DNA of 64,000 nucleotides, taken from Pilaira anomala (taxonomy: Eukaryota > Mucoromycota > Mucoromycetes > Mucorales > Mucoraceae). The stretch lies in the NCBI GenBank assembly GCA_025716855.1, contig JAIXMQ010000012.1, forward strand, positions 558,001-622,000. Direction: 5' to 3'. The notes under the pieces are model-generated. The model saw nothing but the letters and a program-made list of their open reading frames with translations. It was not told the DNA's origin and ran no database searches. This document shows, piece by piece, positions 1 through 11,672 of the stretch; position 1 is the first letter of the stretch, and each line of letters begins with the position of its first letter. The translations under genes were made by a program, and so were the position numbers.

Positions 1-404
1 AGGTTTAGTTTTTGTTGTAACAACATGATTTTTGATTTGTTTCGAAAGTATGCGGAAAATGAATTAAAAAAAAAATGTTGCTTTTTTTTTTTCTCTCTCC
101 ATTCAATGTTGTACTGTGTGTCAATGAGATATCCTAAAAAAAGGAAGTATTGCAAAAAAAAAAAATAACCCTTTGTGAGAAAATATCGTGAGAAAAAGTT
201 TAAATTGATAAACAAACCTGTTTTTTAAAATAGAAATTTTTGTTTCTTTGAAGACAAGCTTTTTCATTATTCATCCAAAAGAAACTTAGTCACAAAAGAG
301 TTTTTCTATTAAATCCCGCTGTCTCCCGTTCTCTTTTTTTTTCTTCTTTTCTTTCGTATTCATCATTTTTCTTTTGGCCTGTCCGAATCATCTCTCTATT
401 TCCA
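1..404. other. 5' flank of the threonine aldolase gene
   Basis: No gene is seen. The stretch is AT-rich with several runs of A or T (8-11 bases) and a pyrimidine-rich tract (about 300-370) just before the ATG at 405, as is common in fungal 5' leaders. No clear TATA box was assigned. Confidence 0.5.
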
Positions 405-598
405 ATGTCACCAATTAGTACCAGTGTTACCTCTGAAAAGCCTATTGAAAAGGCCGAAAAGCCTTTCATCTTTGACTTGACTAGTGACACCGCTACTATT
501 CCTACCGATGAGATGTTTGATATCATGAAACAAGCAACTCGCGGTGATGATGTTTATCAGGTAAAGAAACGTTTTTTTTTTGACATTTTTATTGAACT

Positions 599-629
<31 letters not shown>

Positions 630-1758
630 ACATGGCTAATTTTTTTTTTTTTTTTTAAGACCGATGATGATTGTAAAGCTCTTGAAGATTATGTCGCTCA
701 ATTGATGGGTCATGAAGCCGCTTTGTTCTGTACAAGTGGTACACTCTCGAATCAACTTGGTCTTCGCTGTCTTTTGTTTCAACCTCCTCATTCTGTTTTA
801 TGTGACTCTCGCTCTCATGTATTCAATTATGAATGTGGTGGTATCGCTTATCATTCTCAAGCCAATGTTGTACCTGTTGTTGCCAAGGGTACTTATATGA
901 CTGCAGAAGAAGTCGAAAGCAAGATTAACAGAGATACTTTATGCGGTGCTATCACTAAAGGTAAATTTGAACACAAAAAAATAAATATGTATATAAAAGT
1001 AAATTAATTCCTTTTTTTTTTTTACGGTTGTAGTCGTATCTCTTGAGAATACTATGAATGGTACTATCATGCCTATTGAAGAAATTCGTAAGATTTCTAA
1101 AGTTGCTCGCGATAACGATTTAAAAATGCATCTTGATGGTGCTCGTCTCTGGAATGCTAGTGAAGAAACACGTACTCCTTTAAGTGAATACGGTAAATGT
1201 TTTGATACCATTTCCATCTGTTTATCTAAGGGCGCCGGTGCACCTATTGGCTCTATGTTAACTGGTAGTCAAGAATTGATCACTCGTGCTCGTCATATTC
1301 GTAAACTTATGGGTGGTGGATGGAGACAAGCTGGTATGTTGGCTGTTGCTGCACGTCACTGTATCAAGACTATTGTTCCTACCATGCGCGATACGCATGC
1401 ACTTGCTCGTAAGCTTGGTAAAAATCTTGAAGCGTTAGGAATAAAGCTCCTTTTACCTGTAGAAACCAACATGTTGTTCATTGACACTAAACCTACCGGT
1501 ATCACAATCGCTGATTTAGCAGAAGCACTCAAGTCAAAGAACATTAAAATCTTCAGTAACAATGGTACAGTCGTTCGTCTGGTGTTCCATTATCAAATTT
1601 CTCCGGAGGCTGTTGACGACTTTACCAAGATAGCAACTCAGTTAGTTCAAATGAAGAAGAAGGCCGGTTTTGTTCCTCCTCTTCCTGGCAACCCTGAGGT
1701 TGAAACAATTGAACAGACAGCAGAGTCTGCTTATCCTAGTGCTACCGTCAAGAACTAA
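405..1758 (+). CDS. GLY1: Low-specificity L-threonine aldolase (3 exons)
   Basis: A PLP enzyme that cleaves L-threonine or allo-threonine to glycine and acetaldehyde, a main cytosolic route to glycine in fungi. Exons are 405-560, 660-960 and 1034-1758, giving 393 residues. The N-terminus carries the family signature DLTSDTATIPTDEM and GDDVY, then CTSGTLSNQL near residues 85-95. HLDGARLWNA (Asp about 187) would bind the pyridine nitrogen, and LSKGAGAPIGS carries the Schiff-base lysine (about K218). Length fits the fungal family (about 380-390). Intron 1 is odd: it holds A and T homopolymers that fill most of its 99 bases. The start is the first ATG in frame with the conserved N-terminus. It is the only plus-strand gene in the first 14 kb. 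Confidence 0.96.
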
Positions 1759-2717
1759 TTATAATATGTAGATTCATTTAAAGTTTTTTTTTTTCCCACA
1801 CACAAAACCTTCCCCCTTTCATATCAAATACATACTCAAACAAGCAATTCTAACTTGGAAATAGAGACTCAAAGATGATGTATATATCCATTCTCTTCTT
1901 ATATAAATCCCAAATTCATCCCTCCTAAAAATATATATATATAATTCATCAAATAAACTTATATATATATAAATATCATTCTATCCATTTATTTATAAAT
2001 CGTTATATGTATAAGAGAGGTTCGTAGATCAACTGCATTTTTTTCCAACATCTATGAATAGTTCAATGCTTAGTACAAAACTCTGATAAAATTATATAAT
2101 TTGTCTCTAACAACAACGTTACCTTTCAGTCAGTTTTATGCAAATAGTTTATTGTAAAAAGGGATCCTGAGTTGAATTCAAACCTGATGTATAGCGTCGG
2201 TATTTGGAGATAAGGGTGTACAATCATATCTACACCGTGGGAAGTTCTATTATGGTAGCGTGGGGGGTTTTTTTTTTTAGCGCAAGTAAAACTGAATGAT
2301 CGACCAAAATTTCCTAATTAGAATACAAAATAGTCTCCAATACTCTTAAATTTCAGTTTGATATGGATAGAAAAAGATTTTTGTTTGAAAACATACAAGA
2401 GCTATACATAGTAACACGTAGTAGGATAACTAAGTATCATGTTGTCTCACAGTAAGCGGATTCAGATTGGGAAATCAGAAACAACTTATTGGTGGATGAT
2501 ATTAAACAGGTCCAACTTTAAAACTATCAACAGAATCGGATTAGATACCTATTGGACGCGACTTATATATAAAAAATAACGTTTATTTCTCAAGCAATAT
2601 GTGATATGAGAAAGAAGTATGTACTGTGAATATTAGATTTAGGGTTCGATGCATATAGTTTATTGACAGGGTTTTCTAACGAGCACGTATCCACTTTTTT
2701 TTTTTTCTTCAAATCAT
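1759..2717. other. Intergenic region
   Basis: No gene is seen between the aldolase and the repeat that hosts the Tc1 element. It holds short TA runs (1930-1975) and scattered homopolymers. The longest open frames are short and lack coding character. Confidence 0.5.
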
Positions 2718-2803
2718 CGAGTTAAAACGAGCCCCTCTTGAAATTAACAGTATATTATAGTAGTAAAGCCCTACGCTACGCTAGATGTTTACTGACATTA
2801 ATT

Positions 2804-2842
<39 letters not shown>

Positions 2843-2860
2843 ATAAAGAAAAAGGATGTA

Positions 2861-2894
2861 CAGAGGCCGAGGAAAATTAATGAGAAACATTTTT
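2861..2894 (+). repeat. Left terminal inverted repeat of the Tc1 element
   Basis: 34 bp, identical to the reverse complement of 4164-4197. It starts CAGAGGCCGAGGAAAATT and is preceded by TA. Confidence 0.93.
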
Positions 2895-2961
2895 TTTTTT
2901 AAAGAAAAAAAAAGGCAGTTTCTGTGTTTATAATTCATTGCCTTAGAAAACAATGCAACAA

Positions 2962-4074
2962 CTATACCTCCAAGTCAATAAAAATAAAGATATGCTTTAT
3001 AGCTTTCAATTGATATAAAAAAAAAAAAGAAAAATTTGAAATTGAATAAAATTTAATTGAAGGATTAATAACGGGTGCTTTTTCCTTTATTTTTTTTTTA
3101 AAAGTAGCAACTCGTGCAGGCATTGTATCAACCAAACGGTTAATAGTCTCCATAAGGATGTTCTCCCATGCTTTCTTAATATGTTTTGTAAGATTAATGG
3201 CCGTATCAGATGGCTTATGAAGTTTCTGTACTTCATTCTTCATAATCGCCCAAAGATTCTCAATAGGATTCATGTCGGGTGATTGGGCAGGCCATATTAT
3301 TTTCTGCAACTTATGGTCTTCTCTCCAATTCTGCGATTTCTTGGCCTTGTGAATTGGAGCACCATCCTCCATAAGAAGAGGATCCATAAATTCACCCAAA
3401 AACCCGAGTAAAGGACCATCATATACTTGGTCAACAAAATCAGTGGCTGTCCGCTTTGCCTTGTCCAAAACTACCAACGGGGACTTCTTACCATAGGCTA
3501 TCGCACCCCATACCATTACTGACGTTCTCCCACTTTTAAATGTTGAGCCTGTGCACTCAGGTTCAAACTCTTCATTCGCTCTACGCCATACACGAAGTTG
3601 GCGGCTTGTACCGCCCAACTCAAAGGTCGACTCATCAGTCCAAATTACTCGTTTCCATTCTTCAAGATTCCATTTAATATGGTCTTTAGCAAAAATCATC
3701 CTATTCACTACATGTCTGGGCATCAAGAAAGGCTTCATACGCGCCACTCTGTTGTTAAACTTCTCCTCCTTCAGTATCTTGCGAATAGTACAAGGGTGAG
3801 CATTGATGTTACATCCATTACTAATTTCACGAAGAGTTGCTCTTCTGTTTTTCGTTGCATAGCTTACCACAGACCTCTTATCTCTTACTGAAAACTTTGG
3901 AGGACGTCCTCTTGTTTCCTTGGTAGCTACTGGATCTTTTGTATATCCAGCCTTGAGTACTCGGTATACTGTTTTGAGGGGAACCTCCGCTTTAACTGCA
4001 ATATCCTTGGGCTTCATTCCTCCCTCGCGCAATCCATTAATATAGGATTTATGGCTAGCTGTTGAATGAGTCAT
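2962..4074 (-). CDS. Tc1/mariner transposase (DD34E)
   Basis: A 370-residue transposase that would bind the terminal repeats and cut and paste the element. The N-terminus has two helix-turn-helix-like segments (about residues 8-45, GGMKPKDIAVKAEV, and about 60-110). The catalytic triad is visible: IWTDESTF (first Asp), MEDGAPIH (second Asp) and SPDMNPIENLW (Glu). There are 34 residues between the second Asp and the Glu, the Tc1 spacing. The second motif reads EDGAP, where EDNAP or QDNAP is more usual. The C-terminal 30 or so residues are Phe/Ile-rich and may be a read-through tail. No stop or frameshift is seen. The start ATG lies about 120 bp inside the terminal repeat. Confidence 0.94.
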   Translation of the reverse strand: MTHSTASHKSYINGLREGGMKPKDIAVKAEVPLKTVYRVLKAGYTKDPVATKETRGRPPKFSVRDKRSVVSYATKNRRATLREISNGCNINAHPCTIRKILKEEKFNNRVARMKPFLMPRHVVNRMIFAKDHIKWNLEEWKRVIWTDESTFELGGTSRQLRVWRRANEEFEPECTGSTFKSGRTSVMVWGAIAYGKKSPLVVLDKAKRTATDFVDQVYDGPLLGFLGEFMDPLLMEDGAPIHKAKKSQNWREDHKLQKIIWPAQSPDMNPIENLWAIMKNEVQKLHKPSDTAINLTKHIKKAWENILMETINRLVDTMPARVATFKKKIKEKAPVINPSIKFYSISNFSFFFLYQLKAIKHIFIFIDLEV

Positions 4075-4163
4075 AGTTATAATATAATGTAATTTTATTA
4101 TATGGAAAGTGACATAAGATATAAAAGTATATGATCCTTATATAATATTTTTTTCGGGTTTTT

Positions 4164-4197
4164 AAAAATGTTTCTCATTAATTTTCCTCGGCCTCTG
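4164..4197 (-). repeat. Right terminal inverted repeat of the Tc1 element
   Basis: 34 bp, the perfect reverse complement of 2861-2894. It ends CCTCGGCCTCTG and is followed by TA. Confidence 0.93.
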
Positions 4198-4643
4198 TAC
4201 ATACAAATAGACAATGTTTTTTTTTTGTTACAGTGGAGAAAATTTTTGGCCAATCAAACCATCGAAAAAACCTGGTCTATATCATCGCCATTCTCTTTAT
4301 CAAAAAAGCTAATATAGGTCAGCAAAGCACATAGTGTATCTTAGGGGCGTTGCCACCGTACTGCAATAGTAGTTTTAACTAAACGGGATAGTTTTTTATT
4401 AAAAAAAAAAAAAAAAAACTAGGTGATTTGGGAGAAGGATGGGTGATAGAATTTCCCGTACTAGGAAATCGAGGTCCTCTTTAACTATTCGATAATTACA
4501 TGAATGAGAATACGTTGTATAGTTTATTAAAGTCTAAGAGAAAAAAAAAGAAAAGAATGAAAGTAAAATGTATAAGGAGTTAAAATGAGAGAGATAAAAA
4601 GGGAAGAGGGGAGGTGGGGGATATATTATAAAAAAATGAAATG

Positions 4644-4677
<34 letters not shown>

Positions 4678-4682
<5 letters not shown>

Positions 4683-6484
4683 TGATAGAAAATAATGAAC
4701 CTGTCATTTTATACTTGAGAGCCACACAAATCAAGGACCCAAATAAATAAATAGCACCAGAAAACATTTGTACACCAAGGTACCCATGAGCTTTAGAAGC
4801 TTCTTCAATAGCCGATGCAATGGGTGGACCAGTACCTGAGATAGCACTTGCTAAAAACAAAATAGCAAGTCCTGCAGAGATATTATCGGGTCCTACGACA
4901 CTTGCTGTGATAGGGGCAGCAAGTGCATAATAAATGCCACATGTAAATCCAAATAATACTGCAAAGGCCATCATGCTTTCATACGTTTTTGCAAACGGCC
5001 AAAGTACCATACACATCAAACCTGCAAAGGTGGAAGACATCACATACATGTTCAAATGACCGATACGATCTGCAAAATATCCTAGGACAAGACGACCGAT
5101 AGCATTCATTGCACAAGCTACTCCTACAATATTCGATGCTTGAATAGGTGCAATACCTTGTGCTGCACAATATTCTATAAAAAAAAAAAAAAAAAAAGAA
5201 CAAGTTTTAGTATATGATGTTCAATCTGTAAGTTTTTTTTTAAATGTAATACTTTACTAGGCATATAAAATAATGGAATCAAATAACCCGTAAGAGAAAT
5301 CACAAGACCTGTCAACATGACAACAAAATCAATATTTTTCAAAAGAGAGAGACGAATAGGAGATCGCATGGGTTGGTTTTGATGACCTGGTGGAAGACGT
5401 GTACGAATTAAACAAGATGCAATCATACAGATAGCAAATGCCATGAGTCCCACAATACGATATGTCCAAGGAAGTCCATACTTTTCAACTAGGGAACTCA
5501 CCATAGGACTTAATGCTAATCCACCAAAGCCAGAACCTGCAGAACTAATCCCCATGGCTGCTCCACGACGTGTAGTAAACCATTGAGGAATGACAGCTAC
5601 AATCGACATATACACGATAGATGCGCCTACACCAAAGAGTACACCTTGACTTAAATAAAGGTGCCATACTTCTGTACTAAATCCAGCCAAGATAATACCA
5701 AGTGACATCAAGGTACTACCGATCATCATGGTGATACGGGCACCAAATTGAGCTAAAACAGGACTTACAGGTGTAAATGCGTTAAGACAAACAATTAATG
5801 TAGCTCCTACACCCATTAATTCAAGTGTTGTTGCCTTATCTTTAAGAATCGTAGTAGCAAACGCATTTGAAAATACACCTTTAAAAAAAAAAAAAGGTTT
5901 TTTTAGTACATATTATTATAAAGTTTTTAAATCAATGTTTTCAATTAAAAAATAGTTTACCCCAAATAGACGCTGTACCAAACATGACAAAATTTATTAA
6001 AAACCCTACAATCGCGACTACCCTGAGTTAGATCAAAGAAAGAAAAAAAAATTTTTTTTTTTTTTTGTTAGATCAGTGATAACAGAATTTTTTTTATAAC
6101 CGATTTTAATTATTTTACCAGCCATATCCACCATTTGGAATTCCTTTATAAAATGCATTATGTTCATCTGGTAATTCAATCACACTTGCCATTGTAATAT
6201 CTAATAAAAGTGATATATAAGTAAACATTTTAAAAAAAAAAAAAATAATCTCGATTTTTCATATTTTTACTTGTAGTGATAGGTTCGACTGTTTCTAATC
6301 CACCATGCTCTGGATCATATTTTTCTGTCTTTCTTGAACAAATCTTTTCTAATTGATGTTGAATACTGGTATTTGGAATCAAGGTCAAACCGTTCATATC
6401 GTCGTACGAAGATCTGGCAGACGCCATTGTGACATCTTCTGTCAGTATCTCATTAGGATACTTTGTGTTCGTTGGTTTTTCCAT
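4678..6484 (-). CDS. MFS transporter, monocarboxylate-transporter-like (5 exons)
   Basis: A 491-residue membrane carrier. Exons in order of transcription are 6271-6484, 6119-6200, 5961-6022, 5258-5878 and 4678-5174. The hydrophilic N-terminus (about 90 residues) is followed by PNGGYGWVVAIVGFLINF, the conserved first-helix signature of the MCT/SLC16 branch of the major facilitator superfamily. About 12 hydrophobic segments follow, with a loop between TM6 and TM7 (RLPPGHQNQPMRSP) and GRLVLGYFADRIG in the second half. Fungal relatives (Mch family) include riboflavin and other carriers, so the substrate cannot be told. The final intron holds a poly-A run. The gene ends beside a long T tract on the plus strand (about 4645-4679). 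Confidence 0.9.
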
Positions 6485-7321
6485 TTCTCTCTTTTTTTTA
6501 AAGTAGATAGATAGAAGAAAAAGATAAAAAAAAAAAAAGTCTTTTTTTCACTTCTTCTTTTATATATGTAGCGATTTTTTTTAAGTTTTTCGCCTAATTA
6601 TTCTGCCACACTTGTCTTGATATTTTAACCGATGATTCATAATCGTTAAATCACACAGGAACAACTTTGTTCTCGGATCAAACAATTACTAATAAAGTTT
6701 TTTTTTATTATTATTGCTTCTAATCTATTAATTTTTTTTTGTAATATCAGTTAACTATTGTGTATGTACTCTTTTTTAACTTTGTTTTCATTTACAGTGA
6801 AAAGGAACGGGTGAAAAAAATTGCGGTTTTTTCCTTTACTCTTTTAAATGTGTTTGTGTTACGTGTCGGTTCCAATGCTAAAACTTCAATCAATCCAGCC
6901 ACACTATTTACTCCTGGAGTTGTCAAAGCGTCATAGATTACCCATTTATTATTTACAAATACGTTGATAATGTGTCATATTTGTTTACGTACCTGTTTAG
7001 TTTGATGAATTAGTAATATAGTATATATTTGTAAAAAAGTAAACTTTTTCATCTTCCGTTAAAAAAAAAAATTGGTTTATGATGAGGGTAACTATACATT
7101 AAATAGTCATTATAAGAGTTTGAACAAAACATGTAGAATAATTGGTATATATCAACCATATTGACTCAATATATGGAAGTACATGTAATTATATCTTTTT
7201 GATCTTGGATCCAAAAATATGCGTCTGCTGCTGCATTTGAACTCTAAAAAAAAAAAAAGAGTTATAACTCATGCCCGCTTCTTAAATGATACTGGGGAAT
7301 TGAAAGAAAATGTTATACAAA
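6485..7321. other. Intergenic region upstream of the MFS gene
   Basis: No gene is seen. It is AT-rich with T/A runs. It should contain the promoter of the minus-strand transporter; no specific site could be assigned. Confidence 0.5.
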
Positions 7322-7770
7322 GCCATTAAACACTTTTCACCTCCAAACAATTCCCCTCCCCTCTCAAGCCTTAAAAAAAAAACGAGTCGTTTTGAGACTG
7401 CCATTGCATTTACGGTAGCAAGTATCCTACGCTACATTACGTGTATGTACGGATCTTGATTAGTTTTTTTTTTTTTTTTTTTGGTAAAGTACTATCTGTT
7501 GCCAAGGTTTTTAAGGTCCAGACTGACTGATTTTTGCCCCGAACATACACTTTTTCGACTTTTTTAGATGATCTGATTGGTTGATATTTTTTTCAGCTAT
7601 CAAAAAAAAAAAAAAAAAAAAACCTTGGTTACGGTACCTTTCTTTCTTTTTATCAAGATATACATTTGGTAGACACTTTATCCAAACAAACAGATTAATG
7701 TATCGATGAATGCATAGAAGTTTCTCACCCATCACCAACGTCTTCATCGAGTCAAGATCAATTGGCACTT
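7322..7770. repeat. Diverged copy of the fold-back repeat family
   Basis: It starts AGCCATTAAACACTTTTCAC, close to the terminal sequence at 54360-54380 read in reverse. It continues with TGCCATTGCATTTACGGTAG and GATCTTGATTAG followed by a T run, as in the other copies, and then GATGATCTGATTGGTTGATA (compare GATGATTTGATTGGCTCAAA at 42952). It has no believable coding frame. Right boundary uncertain. Confidence 0.6.
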
Positions 7771-7908
7771 TTAAATAAAAGAATGAAAAATATATATTTT
7801 TTTTTATTTTTTTTTTTTTAAAAATAAAAAGGGTAAATAAATATATACAAAAAAAAAAAAAAAATTACTGAAAGGGGGAGGGGGGGGGGATATAATATAT
7901 ATTTTTTT

Positions 7909-9477
7909 TTAATAATCTTGTAACCAATTGATATCAATTGCACCTAAATCTTTTGCATCGGTTAGAATGTCATAAACAATGGTTTTAAGTGATTTATTTG
8001 GATATCCCACGGGATGTAATTGTTGTGAGAGATGCATGGGAGAAGGTGGTCTCTGTCCAATCGGATGCATTTCATCGTTTCCTGTTGAGAAAGGTATAAA
8101 CCAGAATGCGTCATTTTGATCTTCGGCTTCTTCTGTAAATCTTTGAACGAGCGTTGCGGTTGATGGGTTTTGGTTTGTTACTTCTACCTGTTCATATAAC
8201 CCTGTATCCTCTGTATAAAATATATTAGTAAAAATAATAATAATAATAATTCTCTCGCTTTTACCATTGAATCGGAAATGTACTGTAGTATTTTCAAGTT
8301 CTTCTTCTTCATCGTGCTGCTGAAGTTGATGCGGTTGATTTGACTCATGAAAGAAATTAGTATAATCATTATTTGCTTGTAAAGAAGAAGCAGCAGAAGA
8401 AGAAGTAGTAGTAGAAGAAGCATTAGAAGAAGAAGAAGGTAAAGCAGCAGCAGCAACAGCAGCAGCAACCGAACTATCATCTACGACTAAATGTGAATAA
8501 CACGTATCCTCCAAGATATGCGCAATTAATTTCTTGACAGTACATTTCGTCGATCTTCTCGCATCCAACTTTTTCAAGTTTGGACAATGATAGACAAACA
8601 TCCAAATCACATGGGCTGTCACCCACTCACATCGTTGAATCTTGACTTGTTGTAACTGAACACATTCTTTACCAATCGATTGAATCGCTTGTTCGATCGG
8701 GATCTGAATATGGGTTAATCCAGGTTGAACAGCATAACGTTGTAACGTACTTAAATATTCTCCCGTTTCCGCTACAAGACTATCGTACAATAAACTGGTA
8801 TAGGATAGATTTAGGCTAGTGATGTTTTTACAGGTATGTGAAATTTGTACAAGTGATGAGGTCGATACGATAATAAATGGTAATCCTTTCATTAAAAATT
8901 CTTGTTGTTCGTTTTGAAATGGTGTGGTCGTGCTTGTTAAGTTGCTTAACCTTAGTTGTCCTTGTTGTCTTCGAGGTATTCTTTGTTGTTCTTCATGACT
9001 ATTTGATAATCTTCTATAAAACTCCTGATCTTTCATTACCTCTAAAAGAGAAAAAAAATGTAATTGAATATGAATGATATTTATATACAACGGTTGTATA
9101 TATGTATATATATTGATAACAAAAAGTACTTTACCTATTGACTTACCCGATGACAAGTCTATGGATCGAATGAGATCACCATAAAAAAAGGACATGCGTT
9201 CTCTTGTCAAGGTTAAAATAAATGTAGCCCAACGATAGGTATCATTAATTTGAGGCCGAGAATACAAGATGGGTGCTACACAATATAACCATTGCTTACT
9301 GACAAGAGAAGCAGCATGAAGTGCTGATTGACAATCACTCAAGTACCCAAATACTTCCAACAACAATTCCGGTGGTAACGGAAACGAACGTCCTTGACAA
9401 ACTTTTACTTTTTTATTTTGATTATGACACCAATCATGATAATTTGCACGTTGCACTGTGAATATACTATTATACAT
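7909..9477 (-). CDS. F-box protein with leucine-rich segments (3 exons)
   Basis: A 473-residue protein. Exons are 9135-9477, 8265-9041 and 7909-8210. The F-box lies at about residues 33-75 (FPLPPELLLEVFGYLSDCQS ... SLVSKQWLYCVAPILYSRP), the part that binds Skp1 in an SCF ubiquitin ligase. The middle has leucine-rich-like stretches (CKNITSLNLSYTSL, CPNLKKLDARRS) that may bind a substrate. A Ser/Ala tract and an acidic Gln/His stretch follow at about residues 330-390. The exon 1 donor was chosen by phase: the nearby GTAAGT would put a stop in frame, whereas ATAG/GTAAAG joins correctly. The target is unknown. Confidence 0.85.
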   Translation of the reverse strand: MYNSIFTVQRANYHDWCHNQNKKVKVCQGRSFPLPPELLLEVFGYLSDCQSALHAASLVSKQWLYCVAPILYSRPQINDTYRWATFILTLTRERMSFFYGDLIRSIDLSSGKSIGKVLFVINIYTYIQPLYINIIHIQLHFFSLLEVMKDQEFYRRLSNSHEEQQRIPRRQQGQLRLSNLTSTTTPFQNEQQEFLMKGLPFIIVSTSSLVQISHTCKNITSLNLSYTSLLYDSLVAETGEYLSTLQRYAVQPGLTHIQIPIEQAIQSIGKECVQLQQVKIQRCEWVTAHVIWMFVYHCPNLKKLDARRSTKCTVKKLIAHILEDTCYSHLVVDDSSVAAAVAAAALPSSSSNASSTTTSSSAASSLQANNDYTNFFHESNQPHQLQQHDEEEELENTTVHFRFNGKSERIIIIIIFTNIFYTEDTGLYEQVEVTNQNPSTATLVQRFTEEAEDQNDAFWFIPFSTGNDEMHPIGQRPPSPMHLSQQLHPVGYPNKSLKTIVYDILTDAKDLGAIDINWLQDY

Positions 9478-9663
9478 CTTTATATATATATTATATATAT
9501 ATATAAAAAAAAAAGGGAAAAAAGAAAAAGAAAAAAAAAAAACAAAAGGCGGAGTGATTTTTAAAAGATAAAAAAAGAAAGCGTGACTTTTTCAATGGTT
9601 TGTTGTGTTACATTACACAGAATAATGCAAAAAAAAAAAGGGAGGAAAAAAAAGCAGCGTTTT

Positions 9664-11640
9664 TTATTGTACTCGAAAGGTATGTGGACGACCATACAAT
9701 GCTCTATCAACACCACCAGGTGAACCATACACTGTCAATGGGATTTGACAATCAAATGTACTCACTTCAATATCTTGTAATGATTGATAATGACGATGTT
9801 TTTCATCTGTATGAATAGGAATAAATGGTGGTTGATCATCTATACCTGTTATAAATTCAAATTTCAAAAAGTATTCTAGTGACACTAGTAATATCATAAA
9901 ATAATACACTTAGTAGCTTATATATATATAATATATATAATATATATCTTTTATACCTCCTGTTGTCTGGAATTCAGGTGATGCTGTTGCTGGTATAGGT
10001 AATGAAAATGATAACCTTTTATTATCAAGACAAAATGAATGAAAATCTGAATGTGTCTTTCTTGAAACTCTTGTAATATGTTGTAAAGGTCTTAGCGCAA
10101 TTGACTTTTCAACTGATTCACTACTTTCTAAAAAGATTGAAATCTATCCGTAAATCATAACAAAATTTAAACATCTTACTTTTTTGTTTTACATATGGAT
10201 ACAAGATAGACACTTACTTTGTAGGTTGATAAGATAGCTTCACTGAAATCCAATACACCAATCACAGGCTCTCCTAATCGATGAGCAGTCTTTATCAAAT
10301 GAAGTTTAGCCACCCTTTGATTATTCTTACAGATATCATACATTGCTTTCCTACTACGATGTGCAATCCGAGACACAACCTGAGAACACGATCCTTCCAA
10401 CACAAACTGTTGTTCCGTATCTCTTTCCTCATACGCATCACTCTCACGTCGAGTGATTTCATGCATCTTGGTCCGATTACGACTCAATTCATCCACATAA
10501 TCCATGAACGCTTGTCTTTCCTGTAACTGTTGAGTGACCTTGATCTTTTTGACCTCTTGTTTTCTTTCATATTCATCTACTACCGCTTCATCTTTGTATT
10601 GAATGACTGGGTTCATTAAATCATAGATAGGTCGTGATCCATCCTCAGAGACATGATTTAATACTCGAAATCGAATCTGAACGACTTGTCCTTGCGTAGG
10701 TGGTTTAGGTCCATTCGATGCTCTTTGTGTACCCACTACCAGATAATAATTAAATCGAATGGCTTTTCCTCGATGTGAAGGTGGTATATCATTAGGCAAC
10801 TTTATCTTGTACGAGTCTTTGTGGATTGTTCAGTACGATTATTTATTTATTTATTTTTTTCTATCAAACTTACATTTCTTGGTTTCGCCAGGCGATAAAT
10901 CTAAATCTACAAATAAAATAGAAGGTGGTGTAGAAAACACAGGCAAAGTACGCGCATCTACTTACAGAATAAGAAAAAAAGAGCTTCTCGTTAAGATATA
11001 TATATATATATATATTTATTTACCGAGTGAAGTATCCGTTTTCGCTACCATTAATCCACCTCCACCTCCAAACCCACCTTGTGGGTTATACATTGTAGAA
11101 TGCTTCAAAGGATCAAATTCACTCAAATTAATTAAACTCGAATCCACCACAAAACTACCTACCACCTGAGCAAACCCACACAACAAGTGTTCAGTCGAGG
11201 ACCGTTTCAAAGGGGACGAATGATACAAGTTAGAAGAAGGACGTCGATGAGACCGAAACGAGGCATTAGAATCCATCGAACTTCTTGGACTCGTCTGTAA
11301 AAAGGTATCAATACTTGACCGTGGTGTAGGTGTATCAAGTTCGATAGCAATCGCTGTTTCATCATCTGTGTGTGGACTCGGTTGACGTGTTAAAAACGCA
11401 AGTGTAGAAGATGCAAGTGAACTAATCGACCTTGGTTGAGGAGGTACAACTGTACTTGGTGGTTTGTTAGAGGAGGAAGGGGGTATGAATGTTGATGGCT
11501 TTGGTTGTGTCAATGGTATTGGGGTGGAAGCAGACGTTTTTACATTAATATTATTGATTGGATTAGTAAAGGATATTGTACATGATAACGTTTCTCCTGC
11601 GTAGAATACTGCGCCTTGAGAGAATGTGGTTGTAACTAAG

Positions 11641-11672
<32 letters not shown>

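Larger units (their letters stand above)
2861..4197 (-). mobile_element. Tc1-type DNA transposon, apparently intact
   Basis: A 1337-bp element bounded by 34-bp perfect terminal inverted repeats (2861-2894 and 4164-4197) that begin CAGAGGCCGAGG. It is flanked on both sides by TA (2859-2860 and 4198-4199), the expected target duplication of the IS630-Tc1-mariner superfamily, set in the palindromic context ATG-TA-CAT. It encodes one uninterrupted transposase on the minus strand. Perfect terminal repeats plus an open reading frame suggest recent insertion. Confidence 0.93.
2718..4490. repeat. Older fold-back-family repeat, interrupted by a Tc1 element
   Basis: Two pieces flank the Tc1 element, about 2718-2860 and 4198-4490. 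The left piece contains AAAGCCCTACGCTACGCT and then TTTACTGACATTAATTAG. The right piece contains GTTACAGTGGAGAAAA, GGCCAATCAAACCATCG and CTAGGAAATCGAGGT. The same words, in the same relative order, are found in the large repeat at 39471-43366 and partly at 7322-7770 and 54197-54375. Removing the Tc1 makes the two pieces collinear with the copy at 42960-43075 read on the other strand. No coding capacity of its own is seen. Boundaries are approximate because the outer end on the left is diverged. Confidence 0.7.

Noticed and set aside
290..526. Minus-strand frame over the start of the aldolase gene
   Set aside because: It overlaps the conserved N-terminus of threonine aldolase on the other strand and has no recognisable protein character.
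7511..7768. 85-codon minus-strand frame
   Set aside because: Lies inside a repeat copy and includes a phenylalanine run coded by poly-A/T.
8184..8480. Leucine-rich minus-strand frame
   Set aside because: Shadow of the Ser/Ala trinucleotide tract in the F-box gene.
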